From NCBI GenBank assembly GCA_964496575.1, contig CAZCAC010000038.1:6977-70976 (forward strand): 64,000 bases of DNA. Reading direction: 5' to 3'. The notes beneath the pieces are model-generated. The model had not been told where the DNA came from, ran no database searches, and saw only the letters and a program-made list of their open reading frames with translations. The DNA comes from CAZCAC01 sp964496575. Its GTDB lineage: Bacteria > Planctomycetota > UBA1135 > GCA-002686595. The position numbers were made by a program, and so were the translations under genes. This document shows, in pieces, positions 1-9,323 of this stretch. Positions within the stretch are counted from its first letter, which is position 1; each line of letters opens with the position of its first letter.

Positions 1-1004
1 CCTGCATGCCGGCCAGCACGAGCACCGTGCTGGCACGGACCGTCGTCCCCGGCCGTGCCGTCTTGAACTCACCGCGCGCCCATACCCCCACGACGGTCAG
101 GCCCAGCTCCCGGCGCAGCCCGATCTCCAGGAGCGTCTTGCCCACCATCGGCGTGCCGAGGGCCGTCGTCTCCGCGAGCAGCAGATCGCCGTAGCGGCCG
201 ATCACATGGGCCCGCACGTCGCCTCCGTGCACGCGGCGCGCCAGGGATTGACCGAGCATCTCGGGCACCTGCAGCACGAAGGTGCTGCCAGCCAGCTCCA
301 GGATGTCCTCCGACGCCGGGTCGTCGGCGGTGGCGACGATCGGCACATCTGCGGTCAACTCGCGCACGGTGAAGGCCACGTGGGTATTGACCGGGTCGCT
401 GGCGGTGGTCGCCACCAGCGCAGCCTGCTGCACCTGCAGCCGGCGGTAGACCTCCGGATCATCCAGCTCTCCCGTGACCACCTTGAAGCCCGAGTCGTGC
501 AGGCGTAGCGCGTCGTCCAGGTTCGGGACGAGCAGGTGATACGGGTAGTTGTACCGCTCGAGCCGCTGGATCAGCGTGGTGGAGACGGCGTCGTGGTTGG
601 TCAGCAGCACGTGCCCCTGGGTGCCCACCGGCACGCGGCGCAGCGCGCGCCTCGGATTGCGCCTCCATCCACGGCGCGTAGAAGAAGCGGATGAACGAGA
701 ACGGCAGCAGGATCAGCATGTAGATCGTGCCGGTCAACAGCACGCACATGGTGAAGATGCGACCGATATCGGACTCGAAGGTGATGTCCCCGAAACCGAG
801 AGTCGACATCGTCGTCAGCGTCCAGTAGATACCCGTGAACCAGCTGAACTCTCGGCCCTCACGCAGCATCAGCAGGTGGAAGGCAAAGGCGGAGACGACG
901 ACGATGACGGCCAGCACCGCGAGCAGGCGCGCCAGGACCCGCAGGTTCCTGCGGCTGGTGTCCTTGCGCAGGAAGTGGGCGATCTGTCCGGCAAAGGTCT
1001 TCAT
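1..1004 (-). CDS. Two-TM potassium channel with TrkA-N (RCK) domain; frameshifted, runs off the window
   Basis: Membrane K+ channel of the Kch/MthK type. From the start at 1004 there are two hydrophobic helices around residues 22-50 and 85-110, with the selectivity-filter motif TLGFGD between them. The cytoplasmic part would be an RCK/TrkA-N regulatory domain. After the second helix (APWMEAQ) the frame changes. One frame turns into Arg/Pro-rich nonsense ending at 459, while the shifted frame continues as a good RCK domain (GHVLLTNHDAVSTTLIQRL onward) to the window edge, reaching a TrkA-C-like end (VLVLAGMQ). The shift is near 645-660 in a GCGC-rich tract and fits loss of one base. It may be a true mutation or an assembly error. 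The C-terminus lies outside the window. The channel assignment is firm; intactness is not. Confidence 0.75.
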
Positions 1005-1245
1005 GGCGTGGTCCGGCTCCTGAGGTGCTGGTGCATCCTACATCCACTCTTGCTCATGCGGCCCACTTCCTCCTCCCTCTGTGTCCGTGGTACCCATCTC
1101 CCCCTGATCGGACAACGACAAATCGAGAAGAGGCCGGCCGGGCCCAGCAGATGTCGCGCACTGACAGCTTCCTCGCCGCCAGCCTCGCGTGCATCCCGGT
1201 TCCTCCTGTCCCTCCCGCAAACCCTGAACACCTCCTCCGGTCGCG

Positions 1246-3366
1246 CTACCGGGTCGGCCTGAGCGTGAGGTCCCGGATGGTGAAGCCCTTGCCGTAGCCG
1301 TCGCTCCTGTGCGCGCAGCGCAGCACGTTCTTGCCCTTGACCAGCTCGACCTCGACAGGCTCGGTCGCTGCCCACATGCCCACGGTATGAGGCAGCGCCA
1401 GGTCGATCGACTCCCTGGCGTCGTTGGCCGTGATCAGCAGGTGTTGTTTCCAGCTGGGCGTCACCACGCGCGCGGTGAGCTGGTACTTGCCCGTGGCCGG
1501 CGCGTCGAAGGTGTACTCGAAGTCTCGAGGCCCGCCGTTGCGGCTGTAGTGCAGCTGCTTGCCGCCGAGGTTGCTCGGCATGAAGATGATCTTGCCGGAG
1601 CTGGTGGTCGGGTCGCTGGTGGCGACGGCGGGGATCGTGATCACGCCACCTACGTCGACGACGATCTTGCGGTCCGCCTCGAGGAGGCTCGCAGCCTCGA
1701 CGGCGTATTCGACGTGGGACTCGTTCGCCTCGCCGAGCTCTTCGCCGACCGCCGCCAGGGTCACGGCCTTCGCCCCCTCTACGATCGCCCGCTGGTTGTA
1801 GAGCGACACCCCATACCAGAAGTCGGGCTGACCGGAGAGGAAGCCGAAGACGCGCTTCTCGTCCAGGACATCCCCGACCCACTGGGCGCGCTTGACCTGC
1901 ATGTACGCGGTCATGTCGGCGCGTGCCTGCGTGGTGGCGAGGAAGTCGCGATCCTTGTTGTAGCGTGTCCTGGTCCAGCCGGCACCCCAGCCGCCGCCGA
2001 GACACACCACCCAGCCGTCGGGAGTCCAGCGCGCCAGCGCCGCGTGACCGCGCTGGGGGCGAGCCGTGGTCGGAACACCATGAGCACGCAGGATGAACCG
2101 GCCGAAGAAGGCGCGCCGCCCGCAAACACCGCCGTTCATCAGGATGTTCTGGAAAAACTGCAGATCGGGCCTGTCGAACTGGTTGTCCTGCGAGCCGTAG
2201 CGGATCTCGGTCCGCACCGCCTCCACGTATCGCCAGCGATGGTCCTTGGTGTAGACGTGATCGGGCCGGTAATTGCTGAGCATCTGGCGACCCCACTCGA
2301 GCGTTTCGTCCGGTTCGTTGCCGTCGACGACCATGCGGTAGTCCCACACGCTCAGTCCGGAGAAGCCCGGGTCCAGTTCGTTCTCCAGGAACGCCTCCTG
2401 GTAGTGCAGGTAGCGTCCGACCGGATCCACGGTCTTCGGCGCATCGGTCAGGCCCGTGGGGTTCCTCTGCTCGATCGGAACGGCGTGCTCGAGGGCGATC
2501 GCCAGCGCCAACCTCTGCAGGACGCCATGGGAGGCCTTCTTGCTCGCCTTCTGGATATCGGTGTAGATCTTCATGGCCTGGCCGTAGTTGCCATCCTTGG
2601 CACCATCCGCCACGACCATCTGCAGCATCAGCTCGGGATCGGCCAGGAGGCGTTCGATCAGGCGCTCGTGTTTCCTGCTCTGCTGGGCGAACTCGGCCAG
2701 GCCACGCGGTGTGGCTTCGAACAGCACGATGAACTTCGCCAGTCGAGCGTCCAGCCGCTCACTGGCCAGAAAACGTCCGAGGCCGAGGCCGGCAACCGTG
2801 TCGGCCGCTCGCGCCGTAGCCGCGGCGTGGGCCTGTTTGGCCGCCTCCAGGTCTCGCTTCCACCCCGGCTCCTCACGCTCCAGGGAATCCAGGTTCGCCT
2901 GGCGCTCCTCGAGCGCCTGGACCCCGTCTTCACGGTCTTTCTGCCACTCGGCGAGCTCCTCCCGGGCCGCCGCACGTTCGGCCTTCGTGGTCGCCTTCTC
3001 CAGCTTCTCCTTCGCCGCGGCGATCCCCTTGTCGGCGCCGCCGATCCACTTCCCCTTCGCGTGATCCACCAGGCCTCGCGCCGCTCCGATCTTCTCCAAC
3101 TGCTGCTGCGCCGCATTCACCGCTGCCTCGGCGGCCTTCTCCGCCGCCCGAGCCTCGAGATGGGCAGCTCGTTTCCGCTCGTTCACTACCGGCAGCTTGG
3201 CGGAGATCTCCGCCCGCAGCTGCTCGAGCGTGCTGGCATGATCCTGCCCCAGCAGCTCTCCGGCCGGAGCCAGAGGTGGCTGGGCGTCAGCTGCGCGCGT
3301 ACCCGCCGCTCCGATCGCCAGTGCCAGAGAGACTCCCAGTACGCCTGCTGTCGCCTTCGCCGTCAT
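1246..3366 (-). CDS. Secreted transglutaminase-like protein with N-terminal coiled coil
   Basis: The protein has about 706 residues from the ATG at 3366, preceded by AAGGA. An upstream in-frame ATG at 3411 would bury the signal peptide, so 3366 is preferred. A signal peptide (residues 1-25) is followed by a long Ala/Glu/Lys-rich coiled coil to about residue 200. A transglutaminase-like core comes next, with the likely nucleophile in NGGVCGRRAFFGR and the likely His in QRGHAALARW. The C-terminal 150 residues look like a beta-sandwich carbohydrate-binding module (CBM6-like: PATGKYQLTARV, KGKNVLRCAH). The general role would be a cysteine peptidase or crosslinking fold outside the cytoplasm. The substrate is unknown. 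It lies 66 bp downstream of the alcohol dehydrogenase gene and may be only loosely part of that operon. Confidence 0.7.
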   Translation of the reverse strand: MTAKATAGVLGVSLALAIGAAGTRAADAQPPLAPAGELLGQDHASTLEQLRAEISAKLPVVNERKRAAHLEARAAEKAAEAAVNAAQQQLEKIGAARGLVDHAKGKWIGGADKGIAAAKEKLEKATTKAERAAAREELAEWQKDREDGVQALEERQANLDSLEREEPGWKRDLEAAKQAHAAATARAADTVAGLGLGRFLASERLDARLAKFIVLFEATPRGLAEFAQQSRKHERLIERLLADPELMLQMVVADGAKDGNYGQAMKIYTDIQKASKKASHGVLQRLALAIALEHAVPIEQRNPTGLTDAPKTVDPVGRYLHYQEAFLENELDPGFSGLSVWDYRMVVDGNEPDETLEWGRQMLSNYRPDHVYTKDHRWRYVEAVRTEIRYGSQDNQFDRPDLQFFQNILMNGGVCGRRAFFGRFILRAHGVPTTARPQRGHAALARWTPDGWVVCLGGGWGAGWTRTRYNKDRDFLATTQARADMTAYMQVKRAQWVGDVLDEKRVFGFLSGQPDFWYGVSLYNQRAIVEGAKAVTLAAVGEELGEANESHVEYAVEAASLLEADRKIVVDVGGVITIPAVATSDPTTSSGKIIFMPSNLGGKQLHYSRNGGPRDFEYTFDAPATGKYQLTARVVTPSWKQHLLITANDARESIDLALPHTVGMWAATEPVEVELVKGKNVLRCAHRSDGYGKGFTIRDLTLRPTR

Positions 3367-3432
3367 GATCTTCTGGTCCTTTGGTCCGTTCTCCAGCCGT
3401 AGAGTACACATCCGGCGAGTCCACGCCCACCG

Positions 3433-4473
3433 CTATGGGGTGAGCACGACGCGAAGAGCCTCGCCGCTCTCCATCAGCTCGAACGCTTCATGAATCCGAT
3501 CCAGCGGCAACGAGTGGGTGGCCAGCCTGTCTGCCGGTACCCGGCCACTGCTGAGCAGGTCCACGGCTTCCCTCACCTGCGCGGGGGTCGAGTCGCTCGT
3601 GCCCACGACGCGCCGTTCGCCGTAGTGGATCGGCCGGCTGTCGAGGGACAGCATGCTGTTTCCCTGGGGCAGCGAGGCGAACAGGACCACGGTTCCCCGC
3701 TTGCGCACGAGGTTGATGGCCTGTTCCTGTGGCGCGGCAGCCGGAGCAGCGACGATCGCGACATCGGCCCCCCGGCCTTCGGTTTCGTTCATCACCCGCT
3801 CCTCAACCTCCGATCCCGCCGCAGCGATGAGCACATCGAAGCCAAAAGCCTCGGCCTGGGCCAGCCGCGTCGAGTTGATCTCGGAGAGGATGATCTTGCC
3901 AGCCCCGCGGCTACGGGCCACGCACGCGTTCATCAGTCCCAGCGGACCCGCACCGAGGACCAGGACGGTGTCGCCCGGACGCAGATCGCAATGATCGATC
4001 GAGTTCACGGCGCAGCTGACCGGCTCGGCCAGGGCCGCATGCGCCGGTGCCCAGTCCGGCGGCGTCCGGACCACGTGGCCGTTTCGCAGGGCCCGCGCGG
4101 GCACCACGACGTGGTCGGCCATCCCGCCCGGATAGCTGAAACCCATCGGCGCGAGGTCCGTGCACAGGTTGGGCCAGCGTCGACGGCAGTAGTAGCACTC
4201 GCCACAGGAGATGCTGGTGGCCATCACGATCCGCTCGCCGGCGAGGAAGCCGCCCTCGGCCCCCTCGCTGACGACCTCGATCAAGCCCGTGAACTCGTGG
4301 CCGATCGTCAACGGCGGCGTGATCCGCGGGTTGCCCACCTTGTAGGTCTTCAGGTCCGTCCCGCAGACCGCACAGGCGTCGACCGCGACCAGGAGCTCAC
4401 CGTCGCCGCAGCTCGGTCGGGGAAGCTCTTCGACGCGAATGTCGCCAGGGCCGTGATAGACCACGGCCCTCAT
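3433..4473 (-). CDS. Zinc-dependent alcohol/polyol dehydrogenase (MDR family)
   Basis: Predicted cytoplasmic NAD(P)-dependent oxidoreductase of 346 residues, like sorbitol or threonine dehydrogenases. The catalytic-zinc ligands fall in CAVCGTDLKT and GHEFTG. The structural zinc site is the four-Cys lobe CGECYYCRRRWPNLC. The Rossmann motif is VLVLGAGPLGLMNACVA. The start ATG overlaps the deoC stop by one base (TGATG), so the two genes are probably translationally coupled. In this operon it is one of three candidate dehydrogenases, with two SDRs, that could convert a polyol to a keto sugar before phosphorylation or oxidise the aldolase product. The substrate cannot be read from sequence. Confidence 0.85.
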   Translation of the reverse strand: MRAVVYHGPGDIRVEELPRPSCGDGELLVAVDACAVCGTDLKTYKVGNPRITPPLTIGHEFTGLIEVVSEGAEGGFLAGERIVMATSISCGECYYCRRRWPNLCTDLAPMGFSYPGGMADHVVVPARALRNGHVVRTPPDWAPAHAALAEPVSCAVNSIDHCDLRPGDTVLVLGAGPLGLMNACVARSRGAGKIILSEINSTRLAQAEAFGFDVLIAAAGSEVEERVMNETEGRGADVAIVAAPAAAPQEQAINLVRKRGTVVLFASLPQGNSMLSLDSRPIHYGERRVVGTSDSTPAQVREAVDLLSSGRVPADRLATHSLPLDRIHEAFELMESGEALRVVLTP

Positions 4474-5168
4474 CAATCGCCTCCCCCTTCGTCGGGAGCC
4501 TCGGCCATGATCGTCGCCGTCGCACTCGCCGTCCCGAGCCGCTTGCACCCCTGATCGAGGTAACCGCAGGCGATCTCGTACGAGTGCACTCCCGCGGAGG
4601 CCTTGACCCCCATCGTCTCGCCCACGGTCCTCAGCATCAGCTCGACCGTCTCGGGCGTGGCCGCGCCTGCAGCGAACCCGGTCGAGGTCTTGACGTAGTC
4701 CGCTCCCGCTTCGCGGGCGAGCTCGCAAGCCCTCGCGACCTGCGCCGGGGTGAGCTCGCTCGACTCGAGGATCACCTTGACGAGCACGCCGCCCGCTTCC
4801 CTCGCCTCGGCCACGACGCCCTCGATGTCCCGCTTCACCCAGGCCTCGTCGCCCGAAAGGAACTTCCCGACGTTCATCACCATGTCGAGCTCCCTGGCGC
4901 CGTCCTGGATGCCGAGCTTCGCCTCCAGCGCCTTGACTTCGGGGCGGTTCGTGCCGTGCGGGAATCCGACCACCATCGCCGGGACGACCCCCGAACCCTC
5001 GAGCTGCTGCGTCGTCAGTTCCACGTCACTGGGCCTGACGCACACGCTCGCGACCCCGTACTTCTTGCCCAGCTCGCAATTCTCGATGATGTCCCGATCG
5101 GTCATCGTCGGCTTGAGCGCCGCGTGGTCGATCGTCGCCGCGATCTGCTTCCTGGTCCACTTGCTCAT
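4473..5168 (-). CDS. deoC: Deoxyribose-phosphate aldolase family protein (DeoC)
   Basis: Class I aldolase of 231 residues, close to the usual DeoC length. The family cleaves 2-deoxyribose-5-phosphate to acetaldehyde and glyceraldehyde-3-phosphate. Visible landmarks are IDHAALKP near the N-terminus, the conserved Lys in LVKVILESSEL, the Schiff-base Lys in DYVKTSTGF, and VKASAGV. The start at 5168 is the MSKWTRKQ methionine; the frame is open further upstream, but that part overlaps the preceding gene. It sits between the HzsA/FGE fusion gene (35 bp) and the alcohol dehydrogenase gene (1-bp overlap). With an FGGY kinase in the same operon, the substrate may be a different phosphorylated (deoxy)ketose rather than deoxyribose-5-phosphate. 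Family membership is clear. Confidence 0.92.
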   Translation of the reverse strand: MSKWTRKQIAATIDHAALKPTMTDRDIIENCELGKKYGVASVCVRPSDVELTTQQLEGSGVVPAMVVGFPHGTNRPEVKALEAKLGIQDGARELDMVMNVGKFLSGDEAWVKRDIEGVVAEAREAGGVLVKVILESSELTPAQVARACELAREAGADYVKTSTGFAAGAATPETVELMLRTVGETMGVKASAGVHSYEIACGYLDQGCKRLGTASATATIMAEAPDEGGGD

Positions 5169-5203
5169 GGCTGTCTCCTGGTTGCCTGCTGGCTGATTCC
5201 CGT

Positions 5204-8200
5204 TCAATCGTTCTCGATCACGACCCGGAAGCCGACGTTGAAGACCTTCTGCCAGGGCTCGTAGGCCGTCCGGGTGCTCGCCGTGGCGCTCACCGGACGG
5301 TCGTGCCACGAGCCCCCGCGGGCGACCTTCCTCACGTGGGGGTCGCCATCGTTGCGGCCGTCGGCCGCACTGTAGGGATAGGGCCGGTAGCTCGTGCGAG
5401 TCCACTCGCACACGTTGCCGATCATGTCCCTGAGACCCCAGGCATTCGCGCGGTAGGAGCCGGCGTAGTTCGTGGCCAGGCAGCCGTCATCCGAGCGATC
5501 GTCGCGCAGGGGGAAGTGGTGCTCCGGATCGTAGGATCGACGGACATGGATCTTCGATCCTCCATCCCAGCCGGTCTTGGTGAAGAGCCGCGTGTGGTCG
5601 GAGAGGTTGGCCAGGCCTGAGAACTCCGCGTCCAGCTCACCGTAGTAGAAGGGCGTGTCCGTTCCGGCACGCGCCGCCCACTCCCACTGCGCTTCGGTCG
5701 GCAGCACGACCTTCTTGCCGATCTTCCCGCTCATCCACTCGCAGAAGGCCTGCGCCTCGAGCCAGGAGATTCGCGCCACGGGCTGCGCACCGTGGTTGCC
5801 GATGTAGCCCGGCACCGCCTGGTCCTTGCCGTGCTCGTCGTAGTAGCGCGTGTCGTGCACGGGATCGTAGAGCGCGTAGATGTCGTTGCCGATCTCGAGC
5901 TCGCTCATCCAGAAGGGAGACCCGATCTCCACGACGCTCGCCGGCGCCTCGTCGGGGTAGCCGGTACTCGACCCCATGACGAAGCGGCCGGCGGGGATGC
6001 GCAGAAAGCGAACGGCCAGCACCTCCCCCTCGGGGTTCTCGCCCAGCTCGAGAACGACCGGCTCGCCGGCGGCGGCCTGGCGAGCGCGCGCCGTCTCCTC
6101 GTCGAAGGGCCAGCCCGCCAGGTTCGCTGGGCCCGCCTCGTGCGGCTCCGGAGCTTCCGGCAGGACGGGCGGGGCCTTCGCCCGCGTCGCGAAGGAGGAC
6201 TCCAGCGCGGCGTACTCCGCTTCGGGGTCCACGACTCCACCGCTGAAGCGCACCGCGAGCTCCACGCGGCGGGCCTGCTGGTCCTGTCCGCGCCAGCCCT
6301 TCGGCTTCCAGCTCCCGCGCCAGGGAGCGTTGAGGTCGATCCAGCAGTGGAGCAGCTCACGCTCCACCCGCCCGAGCCGGACCCCGTGGTGCCCCTTCTC
6401 GAGGATCTGCATCAGCGGGCTCGTCGAGGCGTGGTACTCCATCGGCCGCAGCATCTCCAGGTCGCTCTCGGGACCAGGACGGCGAACGTACGGATGGAGG
6501 TTGTCGTAGGCCTCGCGCGACTCGGCGAAGGAGAGCAGCTCGTCCCCCGCCTCCGTGCGTTGCCCGCCGTGGCATCCGACGCAGCGGCGCTCGAGGATCG
6601 GGTGGACCTCGTAGGGAAAGGCGAAAGGACGCGCCGGCCCGTTCAGTTCCTCGATCGGCGAGGGGGCGCGGAGCGCGGCCTGGATGTGGCGCTCCGGCGT
6701 CGCGTAGTTCTGACCCTCGTGGCAGCCGACGCAGGAGAGGGTCTCTCCCGGGCGGCCCACGAACCACGAGCGCATGAGCTGCACTGCGCGGCCCTCGGCG
6801 TCGAGCGGCTGGATCGAGATCGGGGTGTTGGCGGGGATCTCGAAGTGGGCCGAGCCGTCCTCCTCGACGGGCACGGTCCCGAGCAGGCGCTTGATGTCCC
6901 AGCTGCTCTCCACCCCCACCGAAGTGTGGCCGCCGCACTGATTGAAGGCGAAGTGGTAGGCGAAGAGCCGCAGACTCTTCACGACCCCGCGCGGCACGCC
7001 GGCGAGGCCCGGCCCCTCGTACACGTCGACGAGCAGCACGGTGGCGGAGTCGCGCGAGTAGTCGACCTGATCGGAGACGATCGGGGGGCGCGTCCGCGCT
7101 TGGAAGGGAATCGGCTCGAAGAGGCCCGCGCCCTCCTCCTCGTGGAGAAGCGTCACGTTGTCGAAGACGTCGACGAGGTAGATCCCCCAGAGCGATTCGG
7201 GCGTGGGCTTCGCCGACACGAGGAAGTACTTCTCGCTGAGCGGATAGGGGTAGACGAAGTGCGGCGTGCCGCGCTCGAACGGCTCGTTGCCCTGGCCGTC
7301 GTGCACGTTGCCCACGACCTCCTTCCCGTAGCCGGGGATCTCCTGCACCATCCCCGTCACCGAGGCCGGGAAGACCTGCGGGTGGAGGTCGATGTAGCTG
7401 CCCGGCGGCCCCCACTCGATCGACTCCGGCCGGTGACGCAGCGGGTACTTGCGCCCCAGGATCGGATCGAGGATCGCCATCCGCCCCGACTCGGCGATGC
7501 TGTGATGGCCGCCCAGGATGCCCACCAGCGCGGTCGGATGATCGGGAATGGGCAGTGCGTGCTTGAAGGCGGTCGGGAAGTACGAGCCGCTGCCCCAGTA
7601 CTCGCGCTGGTTCGTTCCGTCGGGATTGCAGTGGAAGACGATGCGCGAGTAGTAGTGCTGGATGTCGGAGTACTCCCAGCGCAGGTAGACGAGACGCCCG
7701 TTGTGGAGCACGGCCGGGTGGTAGTCACTGTCCTGCTCGAAGGTCAGCTGCTCGACGCGCTGGCTGCGCGGGTCGAGGCGGTAGAGGTTGACCATGGGGC
7801 GCCCGCCGTTCTCGCAGGGCAGGCCCTGGTAGCCGGCGGTGGAGCAGGTGGCCACGCGTCCGTCGGGCAGCCAGCAAGAGTCGAAGAAGTCCACGTCCGG
7901 CAGGTCCGTCGGCGAGATCTGCTTTGCCTCGCCTCCTTCGGCGGACAGCTCGAACAGCGCCCAGCGGTCGCTCGCTCCGATGCTCGAGAACATGATCCGC
8001 GAGGCGTCGAAGTCGAGGTCCACGTCGCGCAGGATCTCGCCGTCCGGCGGTCGATGGAGGGGGTCGAGCCGGGGCTGGCCGCCTGGATCGCTCAGCAGAG
8101 CGAGCTCGTTGTCCCACCCGCGATGCGGGATGTCGTCGTTGGTGTGCGAGTTCAGGTTCGGCGCCCCGATCTTGCCGCCCATCACCTGGCGCGCCTTCTC

Positions 8201-9316
8201 CCCGAAGCGCCGTCGAACCACGAGCAGGCGCTCGCCCTCGAGCAGGGGATTGGCGAGCAGGGCAGCGCGGATCTCGGCGAGGAGCGACCGTGCGGCTTCC
8301 ACCTCGGCGGCATCTCCCCACTCCAGTGCTTCCGCGAGCTCCGTAGCACGTCGGGGCCACTCTCCTCCGAGCTTGCCCAGGAACTCGGCGCCGCGCGGAT
8401 AGCGCTCGCCGAAGCCCTGGTGCAGATCCTCGATCGCACGGCGCAGGGCCGCGAAGTCGAGGGACTCGAGCCGGGAGCGAAGCTCCTGGCGTCCCGTGTA
8501 CGCATCGCGCGTGGCACAGACGCTCACGTAGCGCTCGAGTCGCTGGAGCGGCGAGAGCCGGACGAGGCTCGCCATCTCCGCATCCAGCCCCATGCTTCGC
8601 CGGGCGCCCGCGATCATCGTCTCCTCGAGCGCACCGTCGTCCGCCGGTTCGAACCAGGCGAGGTGTCCCCCGTCGAGATCCCGCTCCATCGCCGCGCAGA
8701 GCGCCGGGAAGGCCGCGCTCAGGCGTTGCCACAGCCACGGGCGACGATCGCTCATCAACCGGAAGTAGACGCCACAGGCCCCGCCGCGGTTGAAGATCTT
8801 GAGCAGGAGCGTGTTCTCCCCCGCGCGCAGCGGGAGGAGAACCGTGTCCTGATCGGGCGCGACCCCGCGGGCGACGTTGTGCTTGTGGATCTTCTCGCCA
8901 TTGAGCCACAGGGCGCAGCCGTCGTCGCTGCCCAGGCTGACCGGCAGCGTGATCGCGGCCTCGCTGGTCAGCGTGCGGTACAGGTAGACCGAGTTGCCTC
9001 CCTGCGGTAGCGCGTGGACGCGCCCGTCGGCGAAGCCGGGCTGAGCGCTCCATCGCGGCTGCCCCTCGGCATCCAGTGCGGTCAGCTCGACGCCCTCCTC
9101 GGGGAAGAGCCTGGCGCCGAAGCCCTTTCCCTCCAGGGGTCCGGCCATCCACCACTCACCCAGCTGCGGCCTCGGCAGCTCCTCGCCCTGGTAGGCCAGG
9201 CGAGAGGCGATCATCGACTCCGCCCACGTCGACCGGCGCACGAACAGCTCTTCCGGATCCTGGGCTGACGCCCCGGCGGCCAGGAAGGCGAGACAGGTCA
9301 GCAGGTGGGCGAACAT
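5204..9316 (-). CDS. HzsA-like propeller / two CxxCH motifs / formylglycine-generating-enzyme (SUMF1) fusion
   Basis: Exported protein of 1370 residues with a signal peptide (MFAHLLTCLAFLAAGASA). The order is a beta-sandwich module at about 60-190 (LGSDDGCALWLNGEKI), a helical linker, and a beta-propeller-like region at about 380-850 resembling the hydrazine synthase alpha middle domain (DFDASRIMFSS, LPDVDFFDSCWLPDG). Two c-type haem motifs, CVGCHEGQ and CVGCHGGQ, follow near residues 859 and 909. A C-terminal FGE-sulfatase/SUMF1 domain runs from about 1100 to 1368 (IPAGRFVMGSS, LPTEAQWEWAARAG, DMIGNVCEWT, ARGGSWHD, NVGFRV). Similar fusions are frequent in non-anammox planctomycetes, so this is not evidence for hydrazine synthesis. 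A periplasmic redox or sugar-oxidising role is only a guess. It follows the small lipoprotein gene by 7 bp. Confidence 0.85.
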   Translation of the reverse strand: MFAHLLTCLAFLAAGASAQDPEELFVRRSTWAESMIASRLAYQGEELPRPQLGEWWMAGPLEGKGFGARLFPEEGVELTALDAEGQPRWSAQPGFADGRVHALPQGGNSVYLYRTLTSEAAITLPVSLGSDDGCALWLNGEKIHKHNVARGVAPDQDTVLLPLRAGENTLLLKIFNRGGACGVYFRLMSDRRPWLWQRLSAAFPALCAAMERDLDGGHLAWFEPADDGALEETMIAGARRSMGLDAEMASLVRLSPLQRLERYVSVCATRDAYTGRQELRSRLESLDFAALRRAIEDLHQGFGERYPRGAEFLGKLGGEWPRRATELAEALEWGDAAEVEAARSLLAEIRAALLANPLLEGERLLVVRRRFGEKARQVMGGKIGAPNLNSHTNDDIPHRGWDNELALLSDPGGQPRLDPLHRPPDGEILRDVDLDFDASRIMFSSIGASDRWALFELSAEGGEAKQISPTDLPDVDFFDSCWLPDGRVATCSTAGYQGLPCENGGRPMVNLYRLDPRSQRVEQLTFEQDSDYHPAVLHNGRLVYLRWEYSDIQHYYSRIVFHCNPDGTNQREYWGSGSYFPTAFKHALPIPDHPTALVGILGGHHSIAESGRMAILDPILGRKYPLRHRPESIEWGPPGSYIDLHPQVFPASVTGMVQEIPGYGKEVVGNVHDGQGNEPFERGTPHFVYPYPLSEKYFLVSAKPTPESLWGIYLVDVFDNVTLLHEEEGAGLFEPIPFQARTRPPIVSDQVDYSRDSATVLLVDVYEGPGLAGVPRGVVKSLRLFAYHFAFNQCGGHTSVGVESSWDIKRLLGTVPVEEDGSAHFEIPANTPISIQPLDAEGRAVQLMRSWFVGRPGETLSCVGCHEGQNYATPERHIQAALRAPSPIEELNGPARPFAFPYEVHPILERRCVGCHGGQRTEAGDELLSFAESREAYDNLHPYVRRPGPESDLEMLRPMEYHASTSPLMQILEKGHHGVRLGRVERELLHCWIDLNAPWRGSWKPKGWRGQDQQARRVELAVRFSGGVVDPEAEYAALESSFATRAKAPPVLPEAPEPHEAGPANLAGWPFDEETARARQAAAGEPVVLELGENPEGEVLAVRFLRIPAGRFVMGSSTGYPDEAPASVVEIGSPFWMSELEIGNDIYALYDPVHDTRYYDEHGKDQAVPGYIGNHGAQPVARISWLEAQAFCEWMSGKIGKKVVLPTEAQWEWAARAGTDTPFYYGELDAEFSGLANLSDHTRLFTKTGWDGGSKIHVRRSYDPEHHFPLRDDRSDDGCLATNYAGSYRANAWGLRDMIGNVCEWTRTSYRPYPYSAADGRNDGDPHVRKVARGGSWHDRPVSATASTRTAYEPWQKVFNVGFRVVIEND

Positions 9317-9323
9317 CGTCGGC

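Noticed and set aside
1309..3402. Plus-strand 697-codon frame opposite the transglutaminase-like gene
   Set aside because: Antisense shadow; no domain, while the minus strand shows a signal peptide and catalytic motifs.
8646..8655. GGTTCGAACC resembling a tRNA T-arm
   Set aside because: It lies inside the HzsA-like coding sequence and no acceptor stem or anticodon arm surrounds it. The same string at 12260-12269 is inside the MFS gene.
5792..9010. Plus-strand open frame of over 1000 codons opposite the HzsA/FGE fusion
   Set aside because: Same antisense composition effect; the minus strand has unmistakable haem and SUMF1 motifs.
5204..9316. Anammox hydrazine synthase
   Set aside because: The resemblance is limited to the alpha-subunit middle region in a fusion common in other planctomycetes, and no beta/gamma subunit or hydrazine genes are nearby.
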